In this document: positions 1 to 5,439 of the stretch, in pieces
Position numbering within the stretch: the first letter of the stretch is position 1
Layout: every line of letters starts with the position of its first letter
Source of the DNA: Methanoregula sp.
GTDB taxonomy: Archaea; Halobacteriota; Methanomicrobia; Methanomicrobiales; Methanospirillaceae
Reading direction: 5' to 3'
NCBI GenBank assembly: GCA_028711405.1
Contig: JAQTSH010000120.1
Location: forward strand, 1-5,521
DNA: 5,521 nt
The notes under the pieces: model-generated
Database searches by the model: none
What the model was told of the DNA's origin: nothing
What the model saw: only the letters and a program-made list of their open reading frames with translations
Made by a program: the position numbers and the translations under genes

Positions 1-1
1 A

Positions 2-74
2 AGCCCCAGCCGTGATTTGAACACGGGACCTGCTGATTACAAGTCAGCCGCTCTGCCAACTAAGCCACTGAGGC
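2..74 (-). tRNA. tRNA-Thr, anticodon TGT
   Basis: Read on the minus strand, the sequence folds into a full cloverleaf. The 7-bp acceptor stem is GCCTCAG with CTGGGGC (one U-G pair). The D stem is GCTT with GAGC. The anticodon stem is GCTGA with TCAGC around loop CTTGTAA. The variable loop is AGGTC, and the T stem is CCGTG with CACGG around TTCAAAT. The anticodon TGT (complement at 39-41) reads ACA-type threonine codons. The base after the acceptor stem is T, so the discriminator is U73. This is the archaeal tRNA-Thr identity, where bacteria usually have A73. CCA is not encoded. No intron is visible in the anticodon loop. The upstream side (75-110) is A+T-rich with a T6 run on the minus strand near the expected TATA distance, but no convincing box A was found. 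Confidence 0.96.
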
Positions 75-212
75 GCCATATACTATACGAATTTACAGGT
101 AAAAAAGATGATGATGACCACACGGTCAACGGTAGAATAAAAAAAATCAACAATATCCACTTTGCACTCGTTAGCAATCCTTGTCGAAAATTTGTATCCC
201 AACGAAATCAAA

Positions 213-224
213 GAACAATTGTTC
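213..224. repeat. 12-bp perfect palindrome, possible operator
   Basis: GAACAATTGTTC is its own reverse complement. It lies about 40 bases before the start codon of the possible small ORF at 265. It is followed at once by a weakly TATA-like CATACTA (224-230). A palindrome of this length could be a dimeric repressor site. However, about one per few kilobases is expected by chance, so the regulatory role is only inferred. Confidence 0.3.
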
Positions 225-256
225 ATACTACGGCAGAGAACGGATTTTACCGGGGT

Positions 257-263
257 AGGTGAT
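257..263 (+). promoter_or_regulatory. strong Shine-Dalgarno before small ORF
   Basis: AGGTGAT matches seven consecutive bases of the archaeal Shine-Dalgarno consensus (AGGAGGTGAT, complementary to the 16S 3' end). It ends one base before ATG at 265, so the site and start are correctly aligned for the GGTGA part of the consensus. It is the main reason to take the 32-codon ORF seriously. Confidence 0.4.
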
Positions 264-264
264 A

Positions 265-363
265 ATGAATCCCTACTCTCGGCAGGGGCTGGAAACCCGG
301 AAAACCAAGCCCAAATCAGACTCGGATTACCAGGGTTCTGACCCGGTTCCTAAGTTCCAGTAG
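265..363 (+). CDS. possible small protein of 32 residues, function unknown
   Basis: ATG at 265 opens a 32-codon frame ending in TAG. An in-frame TAG at 256-258 fixes the 5' limit, leaving GTG at 259 as the only other start. The predicted product is hydrophilic and basic-to-mixed. It begins MNPYSRQGLETRK, has Lys/Asp/Ser-rich middle residues, and contains no cysteine, membrane segment or known motif. Support comes from the strong AGGTGAT ribosome site and from base composition: this stretch is richer in G+C than the flanking intergenic DNA, as the genes are. Against it are its short length, the lack of a recognised family, and its being the only plus-strand gene in the window. I do not recognise it. 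It could also be a chance frame or part of a larger decayed element. Confidence 0.35.
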   Translation: MNPYSRQGLETRKTKPKSDSDYQGSDPVPKFQ

Positions 364-540
364 AAATAGTGTCCACACCCATGTAAAATGTCATTTAAAT
401 CGACTAAATTCAAAATCGGGCTGATTTTCGAGGATTTTGACCCTGCAATATAGCGGGCTTCCGGCAGTCTCTTTTTCCGTGGGGATAGTTTAGGTATTGA
501 CACGGACGATCCACGATTTAAACCACTGATATGGATGTCT

Positions 541-570
541 TATATTTATTATATCTATAGTTTATATGCA
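541..570. promoter_or_regulatory. A+T-rich block with TATA-like sequences
   Basis: Twenty-six of 30 bases are A or T, just past the 3' end of the minus-strand ATPase gene. The block contains TTTATATG on the plus strand and AATAAATATAAG on the minus strand, both similar to archaeal TATA boxes. A plus-strand start from here would run antisense into the ATPase gene. A minus-strand start would run into the empty region toward the tRNA. No gene is seen at a proper distance in either direction. It may instead help transcript termination of the ATPase gene, although it has no run of T on the minus strand. Confidence 0.2.
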
Positions 571-585
571 TTAAATCGTCATCCC

Positions 586-1980
586 CTACCGACACTGTCT
601 GAAGAGATCCATCAGGTTATTTTTATCCAACCAAAGGCACCCATCCCGCGCCGGGGGACGCCGGGAGAATGACCGGGCGATAACACAATAAAATTCTTTC
701 CGGCGTTCATCATGCCAGGATACCATGGCAGACTTTAACATCAGTTCCGCAAGCACCTGTTCACCCTTCACATTCTCCTGCCATTTGCACTCACAAAACA
801 GGATCTTCTGTTCATCGTCCCGCACAGCAACAATATCGATCTCCTCCCCCTTATGCCACCAGCTCCCAATCCGGGAAAAGACAAACGGGAGAAGGGAATG
901 CTCGTTATACAACTCAAAAAGATCCATGACCATCGATTCAAAATGTTTTCCCACATAGGCGGAAAACTGTGGCTTGACAAACTGTTCGAGAAGGATTTTT
1001 GAATTCCCGCGCTCCAGGGAATCACGATACGGATTGACAAACCGGAACCAGAAATCAAAAAGGTTATCCGAAAGATAATAGAGACCTTTTCGGCTCTTTG
1101 TGCTTTCCGTGACCGGGATCTTTCTGTCCACAAGATGGAGATCCATCAAGACAGAAAGGTACTTGTTCACCACACTTTTTGATAGCCCGGTATCGTTGCA
1201 AACGAGACCAATGCTGTGATTTCCCTGTGCAAGAGAGAAGAGGATGGAAAAATAATTCCGGGGCTCGAAGAGCTCCGAGCGAAGCACAAACTCAACATCC
1301 CGGAACAGGAAGGCATCCTCTCTTAAGATCTGGTTTGCGATATTGGTCATGATATCCTTTGAGGGATCGGCAGCCATGATGTAGGCAGGAGTACCGCCAA
1401 ACACCGCATAGAACTCCACTGCAGTTTTTATATCCTGCAGATGATCAAGAACGTGAATAAACCGCAGGGGTGGAAGAAGGATCTGCCCGGTCCTCCGTCC
1501 GAACAAGGGGCTCCGGTATGCCATCGTGATCGACTCCATCATCGAGATGCTCGAACCTGACAAGATAAGAAAAATACCGGTGTCTTTCAGATAGCGATCC
1601 CAATCGCCTTGCAACAGAGACGGAAGCGAGGCATCTCCCGCGACCAGATATGGAAATTCATCAAACGCGATCACTACTCGTTCTCCGGAATGCATCCGCA
1701 GGTACTCAAAAACACTGTCCCAGTCTGAAAATCCGTTTTTTTTTAGAAAAGGATCAGAAAAAAAAGTGCCGAGATCTGCTGCGAGGCGACGGAGCTGGAG
1801 CAACTTTGACTCCTCCAGTGCAAGAACACGAATTCCGTTATGTGAACGGAGGAACTGATCGATAAGCTCACTCTTTCCAACTCTCCTTCGTCCGTACAGC
1901 ACAACAAATTCTGCTTTCCCGCTCTCATACCGTTCCTGCATGTGGGCAAGCTCACGGGTGCGGTTTATGAAGGCACTCAT
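586..1980 (-). CDS. archaeal-type ATPase with C-terminal DUF234 nuclease-like domain
   Basis: This 464-residue protein, full length for its family, belongs to the STAND-like 'archaeal ATPase' group (Pfam ATPase_2 followed by DUF234). The start MSAFINRTREL matches the usual family N-terminus. Walker A is GRRRVGKS at 30-37, Walker B is VVIAFDEF at 102-109, and the sensor-like SGSS is at 141-144. They are followed by the family block SPLFGRRTGQI at 157-167. A winged-helix segment lies at about 255-290 (GLVCNDTGLSKSVVNKYLSV). The C-terminal part keeps a PD-(D/E)xK-like set: E348, D382 in GEEIDIVAV, and E397-x-K399 in FCECKW. The nuclease is therefore probably intact. The biological role of this family is not settled; links to mobile elements or defence are inference. 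The gene follows the CooC-type gene by 33 bases but has its own promoter-like region and no Shine-Dalgarno. It is visibly richer in A+T than the operon, which hints at separate ancestry. Confidence 0.9.
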   Translation of the reverse strand: MSAFINRTRELAHMQERYESGKAEFVVLYGRRRVGKSELIDQFLRSHNGIRVLALEESKLLQLRRLAADLGTFFSDPFLKKNGFSDWDSVFEYLRMHSGERVVIAFDEFPYLVAGDASLPSLLQGDWDRYLKDTGIFLILSGSSISMMESITMAYRSPLFGRRTGQILLPPLRFIHVLDHLQDIKTAVEFYAVFGGTPAYIMAADPSKDIMTNIANQILREDAFLFRDVEFVLRSELFEPRNYFSILFSLAQGNHSIGLVCNDTGLSKSVVNKYLSVLMDLHLVDRKIPVTESTKSRKGLYYLSDNLFDFWFRFVNPYRDSLERGNSKILLEQFVKPQFSAYVGKHFESMVMDLFELYNEHSLLPFVFSRIGSWWHKGEEIDIVAVRDDEQKILFCECKWQENVKGEQVLAELMLKSAMVSWHDERRKEFYCVIARSFSRRPPARDGCLWLDKNNLMDLFRQCR

Positions 1981-2013
1981 AAGTATAATACTTTAAAGTG
2001 TACTAAATAAGAT
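1981..2013 (-). promoter_or_regulatory. probable leaderless promoter of the ATPase gene with palindrome
   Basis: This gap is almost all A/T. On the minus strand, TATTTAGT (2002-2009) resembles an archaeal TATA box. Its centre is about 26 bases before the A of the ATG at 1980, the spacing expected when transcription starts at the start codon. No Shine-Dalgarno is present, which agrees with a leaderless mRNA. Between the box and the ATG lie a perfect 10-bp palindrome, ACTTTAAAGT (1990-1999), and an overlapping AGTAT-A-ATACT inverted repeat (1982-1992). Either could be an operator. The same DNA is the 3' end region of the upstream operon; there is no clear T-run terminator. Confidence 0.4.
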
Positions 2014-2916
2014 TTACGGATGAACACCCCCCCTCCTCCCGTACTTTTCCAGCGCCCCCTCAATCTCTTTCACCCGCTCCATAAACAGTGAACCCGTCGC
2101 ATCAGAAAACATCGGCTCGACCGTGGGCTCACATTCAAGCAAACGCTCATCATACGGCAGGAAATACTGCTCAGAAAAAAGTGCGAGCGCATCGCCAAGC
2201 ATCTCCCGGACCTTCGCGATATCCTTCTCGCTCCTCACCCGGTTGACCACCAGATGGATGTGGGGGATGCCCAGTTCCCGGGCAAGTACCGCCGCATGCC
2301 GGACCACCTGCACCGCGTTGAACGTTGGATCTGTGACAAGCACCGCCTGGTCAAATCCCTGCGCGATCGATCTCCCGAAATGCTCTACACCGGCTTGCGT
2401 GTCCATCAGGATCACTTCGCCGTCCCGGAGGTTGATGTACCGGACGACCGCTTCAAGCAACGTATTCTCGGGACAGAGACACCCGGTCGCCGCCTGCGTA
2501 ACCGTACCCATTACGAGAATGTTCACGCCACCGGGTCCTTTTACCCCAAACCGTGCCACCACATCGGACACGTCCGGGTTCAGCGTCAGCATAAGCCCCC
2601 ACCCGGCGCCGGGCCGGGCACCAGTCTTCTCCTCTATATAATCCAGGTTTTTTGTCAGCGGAACGATCCTCGCACTCTCTTCGCGCGGCACACCCACCGC
2701 ATAGGGCAGGTTCATCTGCGGATCTTCATCCACCGCGAGCGCGGTAAAACCGTTGCGGACAAAAAGATGGGCGAGAAGAGCGGTGATTGTGGTCTTGCCG
2801 ACCCCGCCTTTACCCGTGATCACCACCCGGAACCCGCGCTCGTCACCCTGTGTGGTGTTCCGCTGGAGTGTGTGGGCGGCAGAAAGAATTTTTTCGCGTG
2901 ACAGGATGTCAGGCAT
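2014..2916 (-). CDS. cooC: CooC/AcsF-type nickel-insertion ATPase (CO dehydrogenase maturation factor)
   Basis: This 300-residue MinD/ParA-like (SIMIBI) P-loop ATPase is of the type that uses ATP to load nickel into carbon monoxide dehydrogenase or acetyl-CoA synthase in the cytoplasm. Its deviant Walker A is GKGGVGKTT at 35-43, with signature lysine K36. The Walker-B-like segment is VILMDTQAGVEHFGR at 168-182, the typical CooC D(T/M)xAGxEHxGR block. GCLCPEN at 145-151 carries the CxC pair (C146, C148) that binds metal at the dimer interface in CooC. The chosen start overlaps the stop of the preceding gene by 8 bases (ATGCCTGA). An in-frame upstream extension to 3108 exists but translates to shadow-like sequence over the iron-sulfur gene. 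The chosen start still gives about 30 residues before the beta strand leading to the P-loop, longer than usual. A GTG start at the beginning of VVITGKGG (about residue 31) is the alternative. It is the last gene of the operon. AcsF and CooC cannot be told apart here. Confidence 0.9.
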   Translation of the reverse strand: MPDILSREKILSAAHTLQRNTTQGDERGFRVVITGKGGVGKTTITALLAHLFVRNGFTALAVDEDPQMNLPYAVGVPREESARIVPLTKNLDYIEEKTGARPGAGWGLMLTLNPDVSDVVARFGVKGPGGVNILVMGTVTQAATGCLCPENTLLEAVVRYINLRDGEVILMDTQAGVEHFGRSIAQGFDQAVLVTDPTFNAVQVVRHAAVLARELGIPHIHLVVNRVRSEKDIAKVREMLGDALALFSEQYFLPYDERLLECEPTVEPMFSDATGSLFMERVKEIEGALEKYGRRGGVHP

Positions 2917-3751
2917 GGTTGCCGGCACCACCGGTCTTTGCACGGATCTCCCGTTCTGCAATCTGTTGTCCCCGGCACTCCGGGCAGAGCGCTGCCACGT
3001 CTCCCGCCAAAGCCGGCGTGAGTCGTGCGAGAGTTTTTGCCGCCAGTGCTTGTGGCGCAAAGAACCTGCCGCAGGCGCGGCACTGCACCAGCGGCACCCG
3101 GGTCCCACTCCAGGAGGTCATGACCCGTTCCCCCTCCAGGTCGTCAATCCTGATCGCCCCGGTCGGGCAGACCTTTGCACACGCTCCGCAGCCGAGACAA
3201 TCACGGGTTACCTCCGAGAACGGGGTGTTCACCACCGTATACGGACCACGGTTGACAAACGTGATCGCACCCGCGCCCATGATCTCGTCACACACCCGGA
3301 CGCACAACCCGCACAGGATACATGCGTTGCCCAGCGGATCCGCAGGGTTCACCTTTTTGAAAAACCGGGTCTTTGTGACGCCGTACTGTGCCGCCATTTT
3401 TTTAATGATCTCGGATTTGGGTGCCTGGGCAAGATAGAGCTCGAAGAGAATGTTACGGTGTTTCACAATATCCGGTGTATCGGTCACCACGTCCAGACCC
3501 TCTGTTGCCCACAACGTGCAGGACGTGGTCATCTCGTTTTTCCCACGCTTGATGACTTCGACCAGGCAGAGCCGGCACGCACCGTACGGATCAAGCGAGG
3601 CTTCATAGCAGAGATGCGGTATCGCAATCTTCTCACGGATCGCCACCGACAGGATACGCTCTCCCGCATCCGCGCGGCACCGTCTCCCGTTGATAATCAC
3701 CGTCACCGGTTTTTTTGCGGCATCCATACCGGTTGATCCTACGGGCATCAT
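2909..3751 (-). CDS. HoxU/NuoG-N-terminus-like iron-sulfur electron-transfer subunit
   Basis: This 280-residue cytoplasmic iron-sulfur protein would carry electrons between the NuoF-like flavoprotein and a catalytic partner. An N-terminal [2Fe-2S] ferredoxin domain has C48, C59, C62 and C78 (spacing x10, x2, x15, as in NuoG/HoxU). Two [4Fe-4S] motifs follow: CILCGLCVRVC at 144-154 and CLGCGACAKVCPTGAI at 185-200. The stretch 79-143 has no cysteine, so the His-Cys [4Fe-4S] cluster normally found there in NuoG/HoxU is missing. A basic helical segment (about 98-133) takes its place. The tail adds CRACG (224-228) and CPECR (256-260), a zinc-ribbon-like pair similar to tails on some hydrogenase 4Fe-4S subunits. 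The start ATG overlaps the NuoF-like stop as ATGA and is preceded by GGTGA. Met2 is also possible. The fold and module are secure; the electron partner is not known. Confidence 0.88.
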   Translation of the reverse strand: MMPVGSTGMDAAKKPVTVIINGRRCRADAGERILSVAIREKIAIPHLCYEASLDPYGACRLCLVEVIKRGKNEMTTSCTLWATEGLDVVTDTPDIVKHRNILFELYLAQAPKSEIIKKMAAQYGVTKTRFFKKVNPADPLGNACILCGLCVRVCDEIMGAGAITFVNRGPYTVVNTPFSEVTRDCLGCGACAKVCPTGAIRIDDLEGERVMTSWSGTRVPLVQCRACGRFFAPQALAAKTLARLTPALAGDVAALCPECRGQQIAEREIRAKTGGAGNHA

Positions 3752-5439
3752 GATCTCACCAGCGCATCGTATTCATCCCGGAAATACGCAAGCGTCGTCA
3801 GCACCGGGTTCGGCGCGGTCTGACCCAGTCCGCACAGCGACGTCGCCTGGATCGTATCGACCAGGATCGCAAGGGTCTCGAGATCCGCCTTCGTCCCCTT
3901 TCCTGCCAGGATCTTGTTCAGGAGGAGCAGCGTGTGCTTGAGCCCTTCCCGGCAGGGAACGCATTTCCCGCAGGACTCACCGGTGGCGAAGTTGATGAAA
4001 TAGCGGGCGATATCGACCATGTTCGTCTCCTCGTCCATGACCACAATCCCGCCGGATCCCATGATCGAACCGGCATTATTCAGGCTCTCATAATCCATAG
4101 GCGTATCAAATAACCGTACCGGAATACAGCCCCCGGAAGGTCCTCCTGTCTGGACGGCTTTCACCTTCTTCTGTGCCGCACCACCATTCCCGATATCAAA
4201 GACGATCGTGGAGAGTGACGTGCCGAGCGGCACTTCCACGAGCCCGACCCGGTCGACCTTTCCCACAAGCGAAAATACCTTTGTGCCGGTATTGCCGTGC
4301 GCGCCGATCTGTGCATACCATCCGCTGCCATTCTTTATGATCACCGGCACATTGCACCAGGTCTCGACATTGTTCAGATCCGTGGGTTTGCCCCAGAGCC
4401 CGCCGCCAATATCGGTCAGCCGGGGCGGACGGGGATGGGGTCTGCCGGTCTTTCCTTCGATGGAGGCGACAAGCGCGGTCGATTCTCCGCAGACGAACGC
4501 ACCCGCACCGATTGCAATCTCAATGTCAAAGCAGAACGTAGTGCCGAAGATGTTCTTCCCCAACAATCCTGCCTCGCGTGCCTCGCGGATCGCGTGTTTC
4601 AACCGCTGGATTGCGAGCGGGTATTCTGCCCGGATATAGATCAGACCCTCATCGACGCCCATCGCGTACGCGCCGATGATCATGCCTTCGATCAGCATAT
4701 GGGGATCGCTCTCCATCTCGTTCCGGTTCATGTACGCGCCGGGGTCACCCTCGTCCGCGTTGCAGATGATATATTTTTTGTCGGCTTGTGCATCACGGGT
4801 GATCCGCCATTTCAAACCGGTGGGGAAACCGGCGCCGCCCCTGCCCCGTAGCCCGGACTTCTCGACTTCATCGATCACCGCCTCCGGCGTCATGCCGGTG
4901 AGTGCCTGAAACGCTGCCTGGTACCCGCCGACCGCGATATACTCGTCAATATCCTCCGGGTTGATGAGCCCGGCGTTGCGCAGGATCACTTTCTTCTGGT
5001 GCCGGAAGAACGGGACGTCCGCGTACAGGGGAATGCGATCAAACCCCGTGCCGTACTGTTGCGTATGTCCCGTCACATGATCCCATGCCGGGATCCGACA
5101 GAGCGCTTTGTCATCAAGTACGTCCCCCGCGAGAACCGCGCGGATGATCGTGTCTGCATCCGCCTCGTTCACCCGGTGCAGGATTACCAGCGGTTTTCCG
5201 GGGATGGTGATGTTGACCAGCGGTTCTTCTTTGCAGTAACCAATACATCCCACTTTCGTGAGCAGGATATCGAGATTGCCGGTCTGTATAATCTCGTGCA
5301 GGCGTTCGTAGATCCTGTCGCCGCCGACCGCAGCTCCGCAGGTTGCAAGCCCCACCGCGATCCGGGGCGTACCGGGGGTTATCTTTGCCGCGCCGATCCG
5401 GCGCCGGGCTGCGAGGTCAGATTTCGATTTAATCTTCAT
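3748..5439 (-). CDS. nuoF: NuoF/HoxF/HndC-like NAD(P)H-binding FMN flavoprotein subunit
   Basis: This 563-residue protein corresponds to the 51-kDa NADH-oxidising subunit of complex I and of the diaphorase parts of NAD(P)-linked hydrogenases and formate dehydrogenases. It would pass electrons between NAD(P)H, FMN and iron-sulfur clusters. An N-terminal thioredoxin-like ferredoxin domain (about 20-110) has C34 and GCIGYC with C65 and C69. The FMN/NAD region has GRGGAGFPTGLKW at 199-211, CNADEGDPGAYMNR at 226-239, and GAGAFVCGESTALVASIEG at 311-329. An SLBB segment (about 386-420) follows. The N3-type [4Fe-4S] site is SCGKCVPCREG with C490, C493 and C496, plus C536 in SLCGLGQTAPNP. The protein stops there, without the C-terminal two-cluster ferredoxin of HydB/HndC. 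The start at 5439 is chosen because GGTGGAGGAG lies 2 bases before it. A start at 5463 would add eight residues encoded by the ribosome site itself. The gene overlaps the upstream NuoE-like gene by 11 bases and the next gene by 4. Confidence 0.93.
   Translation of the reverse strand: MKIKSKSDLAARRRIGAAKITPGTPRIAVGLATCGAAVGGDRIYERLHEIIQTGNLDILLTKVGCIGYCKEEPLVNITIPGKPLVILHRVNEADADTIIRAVLAGDVLDDKALCRIPAWDHVTGHTQQYGTGFDRIPLYADVPFFRHQKKVILRNAGLINPEDIDEYIAVGGYQAAFQALTGMTPEAVIDEVEKSGLRGRGGAGFPTGLKWRITRDAQADKKYIICNADEGDPGAYMNRNEMESDPHMLIEGMIIGAYAMGVDEGLIYIRAEYPLAIQRLKHAIREAREAGLLGKNIFGTTFCFDIEIAIGAGAFVCGESTALVASIEGKTGRPHPRPPRLTDIGGGLWGKPTDLNNVETWCNVPVIIKNGSGWYAQIGAHGNTGTKVFSLVGKVDRVGLVEVPLGTSLSTIVFDIGNGGAAQKKVKAVQTGGPSGGCIPVRLFDTPMDYESLNNAGSIMGSGGIVVMDEETNMVDIARYFINFATGESCGKCVPCREGLKHTLLLLNKILAGKGTKADLETLAILVDTIQATSLCGLGQTAPNPVLTTLAYFRDEYDALVRS
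3756..3760 (-). promoter_or_regulatory. Shine-Dalgarno of the HoxU-like gene
   Basis: GGTGA lies inside the last codons of the NuoF-like gene, 4 bases before ATG at 3751 and 7 before the second in-frame ATG at 3748. With the ATGA stop/start overlap it supports a start at 3751 or 3748 rather than the later Met9. Confidence 0.6.

Larger units (their letters stand above)
75..585. other. intergenic region without a recognised large gene
   Basis: This gap of about 510 bases lies between the tRNA-Thr and the 3' end of the ATPase gene. Stop codons are frequent in all frames, and I recognise no known RNA family. Most of it is A+T-rich, including homopolymer A runs at 101-106 and 139-146 and a 30-base block (541-570) that is almost all A/T. 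A stretch around 250-360 is richer in G+C and contains the possible small ORF listed separately. A plus-strand frame that runs out of the tRNA to 262 has no coding support. On the minus strand a 47-codon ATG frame lies at about 85-228, without a Shine-Dalgarno and with a T-run-derived hydrophobic tail; it was not accepted. No CRISPR repeats, terminal inverted repeats or transposase remains were seen. Confidence 0.7.

Noticed and set aside
107..118. ATGATGATGA similar to a C/D-box guide RNA C box
   Set aside because: No properly spaced D box (CTGA) or C'/D' pair follows, so a C/D RNA is not supported.
85..228. 47-codon minus-strand ATG frame
   Set aside because: No ribosome site, composition driven by A/T homopolymers, hydrophobic tail made from T runs, no recognisable family.
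17..262. 81-codon plus-strand frame beginning inside the tRNA
   Set aside because: Its first third is antisense translation of the tRNA-Thr. The rest is A+T-rich with no motif, and no Shine-Dalgarno precedes it.
391..489. 32-codon minus-strand open frame with protein-like content (for example SPLYCRVKILENQPDFEF)
   Set aside because: It has stops on both sides and no ATG, GTG or TTG start. It could be a relic of a gene, but nothing else supports that.
513..579. 9-bp inverted repeat (ACGATTTAA at 513-521, TTAAATCGT at 571-579)
   Set aside because: The pair does not extend, the loop is 49 bases, and a match of this length in 500 bases is close to chance expectation.
2917..3108. 64-codon upstream extension of the CooC-type gene
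   Set aside because: It lies wholly within the iron-sulfur gene in another frame, has no family similarity, and the 2916 start has the natural stop/start overlap.
2753..3736. long plus-strand frames opposite the CooC-type and HoxU-like genes
   Set aside because: They are rich in Arg, Pro, His and Ser, as expected for antisense of G+C-rich coding DNA. The opposite strand carries conserved cofactor motifs.
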